A DNA stretch of 64,000 bases from Sedimentibacter sp. GTDB lineage: Bacteria; Bacillota; Clostridia; Tissierellales; Sedimentibacteraceae. Position 1 is the first letter of the stretch. Each line of letters starts with the position of its first letter. Shown one piece after another: positions 26,371 through 34,178 of the stretch. The notes under the pieces are model-generated. The model searched no databases. It worked only from the letters and a program-made list of their open reading frames with translations, and was not told the DNA's origin. Where the stretch lies: contig JAHDLA010000020.1 of assembly GCA_018436705.1 (NCBI GenBank), forward strand, positions 1-64,000, written 5' to 3'. Made by a program: the position numbers and the translations under genes.

Positions 26371-27776
26371 TGAACAAGATCGTAAGCAGCTTGAAGGAAG
26401 CGGTTAAATTAAGCGGACTAAAGGACGGAATGCGCATTTCTTTCCACCACCATTTAAGAAACGGAGATTATGTAATAAATATGGTTATGGATGAAATTGC
26501 TGGCTTAGGCTTGAAAGATATTACTGTAAATGCAAGCTCAGTTTTTGACACTCATGCACCGCTTGTGAAACACATTAAAAACAAAGTTGTTACAGGACTT
26601 GAAGTAAACTACATGGGAGCTGTCGTAGGCAGAGAAATTTCATCAGGAATTATGGATAAACCGGTGGATTTTAGGAGCCATGGAGGAAGACCCAGCGATA
26701 TTGAGACAGGAAAAACACCAATAGACGTAGCCTTTATAGCCGCTCCTACATCTGACTGCATGGGAAACTGTTCAGGAAAATACGGCAAATCAGCATGCGG
26801 TTCCTTAGGATATGCGTTTGCTGATGCAATGTATGCAGACAAGGTGGTTGTAATTACGGATAATCTTGTTGACTATCCTCTTTCTGACTTTTCAATATCT
26901 GAGACGTATGTAGATTATGTTGTGTGTGTAGATAAAATAGGTGATCCGTCTGGAATAGTATCTGGAACAACAAAAATCACCAAAGATCCGGTGGGACTTA
27001 TGATGGCATCATACGCTACAAAGGTTATTCAGCATTCAGGGCTTTTGAAGGATGGATTTTCTTTTCAAACAGGGGCCGGAGGGGCATCACTGGCAGCTGC
27101 TAAATACCTTAAGGAGCTTATGTTAAAAGAAAATATTAAGGGAAGTTTTGGAATGGGAGGAATAACAGGTTACCTTGTTGACATGCTTGAAGCAGGGTGC
27201 TTCAAAGCATTGATGGATGTTCAGTGCTTTGATTTAAAAGCAGTACAGTCGTTGCGAGACAATCCAGCTCACAGAGAGGTAACGGCGTCCCATTATGCAA
27301 GCCCTACAACAAAAAGCGCCATAGTTGACAGTCTGGATGTTGTGATTCTGGGAGCAACACAAATTGACACGGATTTTAACGTTAATGTTCATACAGATTC
27401 AAACGGGTATATAATGGGAGGCTCAGGCGGACACAGCGATACTGCAGCAGGGGCTAAATTAACCATGATTGTAGCGCCTCTTACTCGAGCAAGGTTGTCA
27501 ATAGTTGTGGATAAGGTGCTTTGTGTTTCAACACCGGGAAATACTGTTGATGTACTGGTTACACAGCGCGGAATTGCCGTAAACCCATTAAGACAGGATC
27601 TAAAGGCAAGGCTGGAAGAAGCAAAATTGCCTGTAGTTGATATACATGAGTTAAAGAATATAGCTGAAAAAATTACAGGTGTACCAAAGAATGTAGTAAT
27701 GGGCGATAAAGTTGTGGGAAATGTAATTTACAGGGACGGAACAATAATTGACACCATTAAAAATACACTTAAATAA
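26370..27776 (+). CDS. citF: Citrate lyase alpha subunit CitF (short N-terminus)
   Basis: Transfers the carrier arm from acetate to citrate (acetyl-ACP:citrate ACP-transferase). The 468-residue protein carries SFHHHLRNGDYVINMVMDE, FRSHGGRPSDIETG, PTSDCMGNCSGKYGKSACG, GMGGITGYLVDMLEAGCF and MGGSGGHSDTAAGAK, so the core is intact. Characterised CitF proteins are about 505-510 residues and begin with a ~40-residue segment that includes a GYG-x-VKPF motif. That segment is missing here, because the ATG directly overlaps the citE stop. The shorter form may belong to a citramalate-lyase-like branch. It is followed 11 bases later by citC. Confidence 0.9.
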   Translation: MNKIVSSLKEAVKLSGLKDGMRISFHHHLRNGDYVINMVMDEIAGLGLKDITVNASSVFDTHAPLVKHIKNKVVTGLEVNYMGAVVGREISSGIMDKPVDFRSHGGRPSDIETGKTPIDVAFIAAPTSDCMGNCSGKYGKSACGSLGYAFADAMYADKVVVITDNLVDYPLSDFSISETYVDYVVCVDKIGDPSGIVSGTTKITKDPVGLMMASYATKVIQHSGLLKDGFSFQTGAGGASLAAAKYLKELMLKENIKGSFGMGGITGYLVDMLEAGCFKALMDVQCFDLKAVQSLRDNPAHREVTASHYASPTTKSAIVDSLDVVILGATQIDTDFNVNVHTDSNGYIMGGSGGHSDTAAGAKLTMIVAPLTRARLSIVVDKVLCVSTPGNTVDVLVTQRGIAVNPLRQDLKARLEEAKLPVVDIHELKNIAEKITGVPKNVVMGDKVVGNVIYRDGTIIDTIKNTLK

Positions 27777-27787
27777 AAAGGTAAAGT

Positions 27788-28858
27788 ATGAGTTCTGAAA
27801 TGTTTTATGAAGAATACGGCTACCCTTTCAGTGGGAATAAGCTTTTAAAACTGAAGAAATTTCTAGCTATGGAGCAGCTTAGCTATGATGATGGCATAGA
27901 ATACACCATAAATTTTTGCGACAGCAAGGGCAGTATTGCCGCAACTGGCTCTGTTGAGGGCAATGTATTAAAATGCATAGCTGTTTCTCAAATGCACCAA
28001 GGGGAAGGATTGTCAGCCAAGGTCGTTACAAATCTGATATCATATGCAGTAGGTAAAAGCCACAGTCACCTGTTTTTGTTTACAAAGACAGAAAATAAAA
28101 GTATATTCAGCGATTTGGGATTTTATATAGTTGCTGAGACAGATGATGTTGTGCTGATGGAAAACAAGAAAAACGGGATTTCAGAGTATGTCAATTCTCT
28201 GAAATCCTCAGCCGGTGAAAAATCAGGCATTGATATAGGGGCGATAATAGTTAACTGTAATCCCTTTACCAAAGGTCATTTGTACTTGATAGAAACTGCT
28301 GCGAAACAATGCGACAACCTCCATATTTTTGTTGTGTCCGAAGATAAAAGCGTATTTCCTGCAAGTATAAGGTATAAGCTGGTTAAAGAAGGAGTGAAGC
28401 ATTTAAACAATGTAGTTGTTCACCCTACGTCAGATTATTTAATTTCCTCAGCAACATTTCCCACATATTTTATAAAGGATAAATATAAGGCTGGAGATAT
28501 TAATTGTATTTTGGATTTGACTATATTTTGTGAATATTTTGCTAAAGAATTGAATATTAGTAAAAGATTTGTAGGTACGGAACCTTTTGATGCAGTGACT
28601 GCGTCATATAATACACAAATGAAGGAATTTCTTAGTAAGTATGGAATAGAAGTCATTGAAATAAAAAGATATGAAGAAAATAATCATCCAGTTAGCGCAT
28701 CCGAAGTCAGAAAGCTCATGGCAGAAGGAAAATATGAGGAGATTAAAAAGATTGTTCCTAAGTCCACATATGAATTTTTAATGAGCGAAAAGGGAATGGA
28801 AATTGCCGAAAGAATAAGGAGCAGAGATGTCGGGAATAAACCTCAAAGAAACAGTTAA
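27788..28858 (+). CDS. citC: [Citrate (pro-3S)-lyase] ligase CitC
   Basis: Activates the lyase by ATP-dependent acetylation of the carrier arm. The 356-residue protein has an N-terminal GNAT-like domain (about 1-135) with the acetyl-CoA-loop-like QMHQGEGLSAKVV. A nucleotidyltransferase domain (about 145-340) follows, with the HxGH-type motif NCNPFTKGHLYLIE and VVSEDKSVFP. Its 3' end overlaps the citXG frame by 32 bases. Confidence 0.93.
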   Translation: MSSEMFYEEYGYPFSGNKLLKLKKFLAMEQLSYDDGIEYTINFCDSKGSIAATGSVEGNVLKCIAVSQMHQGEGLSAKVVTNLISYAVGKSHSHLFLFTKTENKSIFSDLGFYIVAETDDVVLMENKKNGISEYVNSLKSSAGEKSGIDIGAIIVNCNPFTKGHLYLIETAAKQCDNLHIFVVSEDKSVFPASIRYKLVKEGVKHLNNVVVHPTSDYLISSATFPTYFIKDKYKAGDINCILDLTIFCEYFAKELNISKRFVGTEPFDAVTASYNTQMKEFLSKYGIEVIEIKRYEENNHPVSASEVRKLMAEGKYEEIKKIVPKSTYEFLMSEKGMEIAERIRSRDVGNKPQRNS

Positions 28859-30233
28859 ATGCGAACAAGTTACTATGATAGAAATGTTAGATGCTAGAGA
28901 AAGAAGAGTCTCAAGACAGCAGTATATATTGGCTCGATACAATATGACTCTTGTGTCATTTACTCTTAATATACCAGGAGCAAATAAAATATTTCCACTT
29001 GCAGCCAGAACATTTAAAGAAGGTAAAAAGCTAATTAAAAACCATCTCAGGCGACACAATATAGATATGAAATACCAAGAAGACTGTCTGGCTAAGACTG
29101 GGTTCGAATTTTTCGTTGCCGCAGAAGGAAACTCTGGTTACATTAAAGAACTTATGGTTGAAATTGAAAACTGTTGTGAGTTGGGGAGAATTTTTGACAT
29201 TGACGTTATTGATAAAAATGGCTACAAGTTATCAAGAGAAGATGTGGGTTATGAGAGCAGAAGCTGCATATTGTGCAACGACATTGCACATGCTTGTGCC
29301 CGGAGCAGAAAGCATTCAAGTAAAGATATTTTATTGAGGATAATTGAAATAATGACGGAGTATTTCAACCTTCAGTTTGCTGATTTGTGCTCAACTTTCG
29401 CTTGCCGTGCTTTAATGTACGAAGTTATTGCAACACCTAAGCCGGGACTTGTAGACAGGGCAAATAACGGCTCTCATAAAGATATGGACTTATATTCATT
29501 TATCGACAGTTCAGCTGTTCTTATTCCGTTTTTCAGAGAATTTGTGTTGATGGGTGCTGAACATTGTGGAGATACTCCTCAAAAATTGTTTGAAAGGATA
29601 AGATACATGGGAATGAGAGCCGAGGACCAGATGCTTGCAGCAACCAATAATGTTAACACTCATAAGGGAATTATATTTTCTATGGGGGTGTTGTGTGCAG
29701 CCTTGGGATATATGTACGGTAACGGTTTTGCTATAGAAACTGAAGGTATTTTTGAAACTGCAAGGCAGATGACGCAAAAAGTTATGGATGATTTTCAAAA
29801 TATAACACTAGATAACGCAAGGACCTACGGAGAGCGGCTATATGCAAGGTATAAAATATCCGGAATTAGAGGAGAAGCTGCGAACGGCTTTGCATCGGTG
29901 AAAAAATACGGCATACCTGTATTAAAAATATTAATAAACAATGGATTTTCATCAAATGATGCGGGAGTTGTGGTATTGCTTAATCTGATTGCTAATGTGA
30001 AAGATACAAACATAATTTCAAGAGCAGACATTGAAACACAAAAAAGAGTTCAAATTATGGCAAGGAAATTGATCAGCGAAGGGATTGACAGCATTTCTAT
30101 GTCAGATATAAATGAAATGGATGTGGAGTTTATGCGTTTAAACATAAGTCCGGGGGGATGCGCTGATTTGCTTGCAATAACATACTTTGTTTATTTTATC
30201 GAAAAAGAAATGTATCAAGATACTAGTGTTTAA
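28827..30233 (+). CDS. citXG: Bifunctional CitX-CitG (apo-CitD transferase / triphosphoribosyl-dephospho-CoA synthase)
   Basis: A 468-residue fusion of the two cofactor enzymes of citrate-type lyases. CitX (about 1-170) moves the triphosphoribosyl-dephospho-CoA group onto CitD; it has GRIFDIDVIDKNG and the Cys/His-rich RSCILCNDIAHACARSRKHS. CitG (about 180-468) makes that cofactor from ATP and dephospho-CoA; it has ATPKPGLVDRANNGSHKDMD, NNVNTHKGIIFS and SPGGCADLLA. The fused form occurs in several Firmicutes and gamma-proteobacteria. It ends the operon before a strong terminator. Confidence 0.93.
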   Translation: MSGINLKETVKCEQVTMIEMLDARERRVSRQQYILARYNMTLVSFTLNIPGANKIFPLAARTFKEGKKLIKNHLRRHNIDMKYQEDCLAKTGFEFFVAAEGNSGYIKELMVEIENCCELGRIFDIDVIDKNGYKLSREDVGYESRSCILCNDIAHACARSRKHSSKDILLRIIEIMTEYFNLQFADLCSTFACRALMYEVIATPKPGLVDRANNGSHKDMDLYSFIDSSAVLIPFFREFVLMGAEHCGDTPQKLFERIRYMGMRAEDQMLAATNNVNTHKGIIFSMGVLCAALGYMYGNGFAIETEGIFETARQMTQKVMDDFQNITLDNARTYGERLYARYKISGIRGEAANGFASVKKYGIPVLKILINNGFSSNDAGVVVLLNLIANVKDTNIISRADIETQKRVQIMARKLISEGIDSISMSDINEMDVEFMRLNISPGGCADLLAITYFVYFIEKEMYQDTSV

Positions 30234-30245
30234 ATGTTTTAGCAT

Positions 30246-30287
30246 ATAAGAGGTTTGTATAGTGCAAGCCTCTTATTTTTTATTTTC
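30246..30287 (+). terminator. Terminator of the citrate-lyase operon
   Basis: A 12-bp stem with one G-U pair (from ATAAGAGG to CCTCTTAT), a 7-base loop and a TTTTTATTTT tail: a textbook intrinsic terminator. Confidence 0.9.
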
Positions 30288-30331
30288 TAAAATACTCTTT
30301 ACTTACTTAGTTTTATGTATTAAAATAACGG

Positions 30332-30353
30332 TATAATGCGTAACATATGTTAC
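30332..30353 (+). promoter_or_regulatory. -10 box and autoregulatory palindrome of the Crp/Fnr gene
   Basis: TATAAT at 30332-30337 is followed at once by the perfect 14-base palindrome GTAACATATGTTAC (30340-30353), covering the expected transcription start. The core AACA-N2-TGTT fits sites of the PrfA/Fnr-like class. Repression of the downstream regulator by its own product is likely. Confidence 0.6.
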
Positions 30354-30367
30354 ATAGAGGTGAAATA

Positions 30368-31057
30368 ATGTACGAAGTAATAGATATAATTAAGGACAAT
30401 CAGCTTTTTAATAATATAAGTAAAGCTGAGATAAGACAGATATTGAAATGCGGCAAAGCCAGAGTGGAGGAATACAAGGATAATCAGATTGTATTTCAAA
30501 AAGATGATAATGTAAAAAAGCTTGGTATAATTCTTGAGGGGCAGTTTAATCTGGTATCGTGGAAATTTAACGGAACAAGAGCTATTGTAACGACTCTTGA
30601 ACAAAATGACCTGTTCGGAGAAGCCCTTGCGTTTTCGTCATCAAAGGAAGCGCCCTATGATTTGGTAAGCTCTGGAAACAGCAAGGCTCTTATTTTGCCG
30701 TACTCCGTATTTTTTACCATGTGCAGAGAAGTTTGCAATTTTCATAAAATCCTTATAAACAACATGCTCTCGATTCTTGCGGACAAAATTGTATTGCTTA
30801 ATAATAAAATGCATATATTGAATACAGAAACTCTTAGAGGAAGAATAGCCATGTATTTATTGACACTTCATAAAAAGAATAACTCAGTTATATTTGACAT
30901 GACTATGAAAAGGCAAGAACTTGCTGATTTTCTTAATGTTAAAAGGCCGTCGCTGTCAAGAGAGCTTTCGAAGATGCAGCAGGAAAATATTATAGAGGTA
31001 CAGCGTTCAACAGTAAAAATAATTGACATGGACACGCTCAAAGAACTTGCGGATTAA
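30368..31057 (+). CDS. Crp/Fnr family transcriptional regulator
   Basis: A 229-residue regulator with an N-terminal cyclic-nucleotide-binding-like beta barrel (about 15-125: NQIVFQKDD, GIILEGQFNLV, NDLFGEALAF). A C-terminal winged helix (about 150-225) has the recognition part KRQELADFLNVKRPSLSRELSKM. No [4Fe-4S] cysteine cluster of the Fnr type is visible, and its ligand is unknown. The start is ATG 30368 with AGAGGTG; the in-frame ATG at 30347 lies in the palindrome and has no site. It is monocistronic between the citrate-lyase operon and a GntR gene. Confidence 0.88.
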   Translation: MYEVIDIIKDNQLFNNISKAEIRQILKCGKARVEEYKDNQIVFQKDDNVKKLGIILEGQFNLVSWKFNGTRAIVTTLEQNDLFGEALAFSSSKEAPYDLVSSGNSKALILPYSVFFTMCREVCNFHKILINNMLSILADKIVLLNNKMHILNTETLRGRIAMYLLTLHKKNNSVIFDMTMKRQELADFLNVKRPSLSRELSKMQQENIIEVQRSTVKIIDMDTLKELAD

Positions 31058-31247
31058 GTAATGTGAACATATTAAACTATTGTTATTACGGTTAATAATT
31101 TAAAAAATATACTTACGAAAAAGTGACGTTTTTCAATAAGTTTCATTAATTGACAATGGAATTAATTAATGTTATATTATTATAAATATAGTTTGAACTT
31201 TTTAAAATTTCATAAAAAATTAGGAAATCATTTTATTGGTGGGGGTT

Positions 31248-31928
31248 ATGATTGACATTAAAATTAAAAAAAACAAGGTAAATAGTAATAATTTATCGGT
31301 TACGGCTTATGACATTATAAAGGAGCTGATATTAACGCTTGAATTAAAGCCGAAAGAAATTATTACAGAGACTGATTTAAGTGAATTACTTGGTATTAGT
31401 CGTACACCTATTAGGTCTGCTTTGCAGAGGCTGGCAATGGAATCACTAGTTGAAATTACTCCTAATAAGAGCACATTTGTTGCAGATCTTTCAATAGATA
31501 ACTATTTCGAGATATTTCAGGTAAGAGAAAGCTTAGAATTACTTTCCGTAAAGCTGGCAACATTAAACTGTACCGATAGTGAAATCGAACAACTTAAAGA
31601 TATGGTAGAAATGCAAGATTTAATGTCTCAAAATATGGAAGCTTATACCAGGGATTTTATGATTATTGATAGAAGTTTTCACTTAGCAGTTGCTGAATTC
31701 TCTCATAACAAGTTATTAAAAAATGAAATTATGAAAATCAACGAGCTTTATTACCGCTATAACCATTATGCATGTATAATAAATCGCATAAAATTGACGG
31801 TGTCTGAACATAGAAGCATTTTAGGTGCAATTGAAAAAAGAGATAGCATGGCGGCAGAAAAGTATATGAAAGAGCATTTAAATGTTATCAAGGATGGAAT
31901 TGTGTTATCTTTAATAAATAGAAGTTAG
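31248..31928 (+). CDS. GntR family (FadR/FCD subfamily) transcriptional regulator
   Basis: A 226-residue regulator. The N-terminal winged helix-turn-helix (about 10-75) contains ETDLSELLGISRTPIRSALQRL. The C-terminal FCD domain (about 85-215) has conserved Asp/His metal-site positions in DRSFHLAVAEFS and VSEHRSILGAIEKRD. FCD regulators sense organic acids. The start is ATG 31248 with GTGGGGG just upstream. It sits before the TRAP transporter operon; a GTATAC palindrome at that operon's promoter is a candidate site. A second FCD regulator at 41523 closes the same gene block. Confidence 0.92.
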   Translation: MIDIKIKKNKVNSNNLSVTAYDIIKELILTLELKPKEIITETDLSELLGISRTPIRSALQRLAMESLVEITPNKSTFVADLSIDNYFEIFQVRESLELLSVKLATLNCTDSEIEQLKDMVEMQDLMSQNMEAYTRDFMIIDRSFHLAVAEFSHNKLLKNEIMKINELYYRYNHYACIINRIKLTVSEHRSILGAIEKRDSMAAEKYMKEHLNVIKDGIVLSLINRS

Positions 31929-31949
31929 AATAGCTGGAAATCTAAATTG

Positions 31950-32007
31950 AATGTTTGCAAATTTATTTTATAGGTTTTATAAAATAAATTTGCAAACATT
32001 TTTTTTA
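31950..32007 (+). terminator. Strong terminator after the GntR gene
   Basis: A perfect 23-bp stem (31950-31972 with 31978-32000), a 5-base loop and a run of T residues. It is unusually long for an intrinsic terminator. Confidence 0.88.
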
Positions 32008-32261
32008 TGCAAACATTCAAAAATTTGATAAAATACATATTAGTATACATTAAAAAACTAAATAAATAATCCAAAGAATAGTTATTTTAGAATTAAATGG
32101 CTATTTATAGGAAAAATATGCAAATTTTTATTTAGATAAAAGATTGACATAAAGTACACAATGATTATAGTAATTTAAAACAAATAACAAAATATTAAAC
32201 TTTTAATATTGAAAAATAAGCATCTAATTACAAAATAGAAAATGTTAAATAAAAGATATAC

Positions 32262-32277
32262 GTATACTTGTATACAA
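32262..32277 (+). promoter_or_regulatory. GntR-type operator (tandem GTATAC)
   Basis: GTATAC at 32262-32267 and at 32270-32275; the second lies in the perfect palindrome TTGTATACAA (32268-32277). It abuts the -35 box at 32284, a position suited to repression or ligand-controlled activation. The same 10-mer occurs at 47234. Confidence 0.65.
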
Positions 32278-32283
32278 TTACTA

Positions 32284-32312
32284 TTGACAAATTATTTGAG
32301 CTGAACTATAAT
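32284..32312 (+). promoter_or_regulatory. Consensus sigma-A promoter of the TRAP operon
   Basis: TTGACA (32284-32289), 17 bases, TATAAT (32307-32312): an exact match to the vegetative consensus. A promoter this strong normally needs a repressor, consistent with the adjacent operator. Confidence 0.85.
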
Positions 32313-32521
32313 TAATGAAAATGTTGTCATTAATAAGTGTATTTATTATTAAGTAAATATTTTTTAATAGTTAGTAAGAAAACATTTACAAATAGAAAAG
32401 TTATATATTTAATTGGACAAGCTGTAGAAGGGAGGAGAAAAATTAATATATAAACGTCTAATAATATATAACTATAAACTATAATTGATAAATTAAAATT
32501 TAAAATATTTGGAGGGTTATC

Positions 32522-33574
32522 ATGAAAAAAGTAATATCAATTTTGCTCGCTCTTACAATGGTATTTTCTTTGGCTGCATGCAGTCAAGATGCAAAAACAG
32601 GTTCGGAGACAAAAGATGAAAGCCAAGGAACAAGCGCAGATGAACCAATAGTATTAAAGATAGCAACTACTGTTCCCGACAGTTCTCCAAGTGGCGCAGT
32701 GTTGCATGAAGTTTTTAAACCTGAAGTTGAAAAAAGAACTAATGGAAAAGTTAAAGTGGAAGTTTATAACAACGGAGTTTTAGGTGGAGATCGTCAGCTT
32801 TTGGAAGCAATGCAGCTTGGTACACTTGAGGCAGATGTTGCACCGCTTTCGGTAGTGGCAAACTTTGACCCAGCATGTAATGCTTCAGAACTTCCATTTC
32901 TTTTTAGAAATAAGGAAACAGCATATGCAGCGTTGGATGGTGAATTTGGGCAGATGCTAGCTAAAGATTTACCAAGCAAAGGATTGAGGGTAATAACCTA
33001 CATGGAGAATTCATTTAGAAACATAGCTACTGTTGATAAAAAAATTAACACTTTAGAGGATATGAATGGTGTTAAGATGCGTGTCATGGAATCTCCTATA
33101 TATTTAAACATGTTTAAGGCGTTTGGAGCTAATCCGACTCCAATGGCATTTTCAGAACTTTATACTGCATTACAACAAAAAACAGTAGAAGGTCATGACA
33201 ATGGTATAGTATTAACATACACAAATAAGCTTTATGAACCAATCAAGTATTATTTACGCTTGGAACAAAACTATGCAGCAACAGCAGTTATAGTGTCAGA
33301 ACAATGGTGGCAAGGACTTTCTCCTGAAATTCAGGAAGCAATTACGGAAGCCTCTCAAGTAGCAACAGAATGGCAGAGAACTGAAAATACTAAATCTGAA
33401 AATGAATTAATAGAAGAAATTAAAAATGCCGGCATAGATGTTTATGAGATTTCTGATGAAGAAAAGGCAAAATTTAAAGAAGCAGCAATGGTTGTATATG
33501 ATGAAATGGAATCTGTAGCTGGAAAAGATATAATAGATGCAGCAAGAGAAGTTGACGCAAAGTATGGAAAATAA
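32522..33574 (+). CDS. dctP: TRAP transporter substrate-binding protein DctP, lipoprotein
   Basis: Extracytoplasmic solute receptor, 350 residues. A lipoprotein signal peptide ends in LAAC (Cys20 is lipidated), followed by a Ser/Asp/Glu-rich linker. The DctP fold follows: LGGDRQLLEAMQLGTLE, KMRVMESPIYLNMFKAFGANP, and PMAFSELYTALQQKTVEG, which holds the conserved region around the carboxylate-binding arginine. DctP proteins bind carboxylates such as C4-dicarboxylates, keto acids and sugar acids; the ligand cannot be named. A GGAGGG site precedes ATG. A hairpin after the gene probably makes it the most abundant subunit. Confidence 0.93.
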   Translation: MKKVISILLALTMVFSLAACSQDAKTGSETKDESQGTSADEPIVLKIATTVPDSSPSGAVLHEVFKPEVEKRTNGKVKVEVYNNGVLGGDRQLLEAMQLGTLEADVAPLSVVANFDPACNASELPFLFRNKETAYAALDGEFGQMLAKDLPSKGLRVITYMENSFRNIATVDKKINTLEDMNGVKMRVMESPIYLNMFKAFGANPTPMAFSELYTALQQKTVEGHDNGIVLTYTNKLYEPIKYYLRLEQNYAATAVIVSEQWWQGLSPEIQEAITEASQVATEWQRTENTKSENELIEEIKNAGIDVYEISDEEKAKFKEAAMVVYDEMESVAGKDIIDAAREVDAKYGK

Positions 33575-33600
33575 TATTTTATAAAAAATAAATCTATTAA

Positions 33601-33638
33601 AAATAGCTGCAGCTGTATGTGGCTTGCAGCTATTTTTT
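33601..33638 (+). terminator. Intra-operon partial terminator after dctP
   Basis: An 11-bp perfect stem (AAATAGCTGCA/TGCAGCTATTT) with a T-rich end, inside the dctP-dctQ gap. It likely sets high receptor-to-permease ratio by partial termination or by protecting the dctP mRNA end. Confidence 0.7.
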
Positions 33639-33698
33639 CATTAAGTAATTAAACCTTCTGCAAAGGCAGAGAGCAAAATTTAATTGAGGTGTATATCT

Positions 33699-34178
33699 TT
33701 GAAAAAGTTTTTAAAAGTATTAAATAATTTTGAAGAAATATTTTTATTGCCATCCTTCTGCTTCAGTGTTGCATTGCTTTTTATGCAGGTTGTATTCCGT
33801 TATGTATTTAAAAATTCATTAACTTGGTCAGAAGAACTTGCAAGATACATATTTATATGGCAGCTTTGGATTGGCATAAGCTATTGTACAAAAAATGGTA
33901 CACATATAAGAGTTACAGTGCTTAAAGATTTATTAAGCGCTAAAGCAAATAGAATACTAGAAGTAATTGTTATAATTATTTGGTTTGCATTTGGATGCTT
34001 TGTAATTTATCAAGGATATGAAGTTGCAATGAGAATTGCTTCGTTCGGTCAGAAGTCTCCTGCAATGCAACTTCCTATGGTGTACGCATATATGGCTATA
34101 CCTGTAGGGGCTACATTAATGAATATTAGGCTCGTACAGAATCTAATTAAATTATTAAAAGAGGAGGTAGCAGCATAA
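33699..34178 (+). CDS. dctQ: TRAP transporter small permease DctQ
   Basis: A 159-residue membrane protein with four hydrophobic segments and the DctQ motif TWSEELARYIFIWQLWIGISY after the second helix region (shown here as its key residues W, SEELAR and W). The start used is TTG at 33699, with GAGGTG 7 bases upstream. The TTG at 33684 would sit on that site. The stop overlaps the dctM start by one base. Confidence 0.9.
   Translation: MKKFLKVLNNFEEIFLLPSFCFSVALLFMQVVFRYVFKNSLTWSEELARYIFIWQLWIGISYCTKNGTHIRVTVLKDLLSAKANRILEVIVIIIWFAFGCFVIYQGYEVAMRIASFGQKSPAMQLPMVYAYMAIPVGATLMNIRLVQNLIKLLKEEVAA

Larger units (their letters stand above)
32008..32521 (+). other. Long AT-rich regulatory leader before the TRAP operon
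   Basis: About 510 bases without a gene. It holds GTATAC at 32043-32048, the operator and promoter at 32262-32312, and a 5' leader of about 200 bases. The leader has a purine-rich GGGAGGAG near 32430 that is not followed by a usable start codon. Confidence 0.6.
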
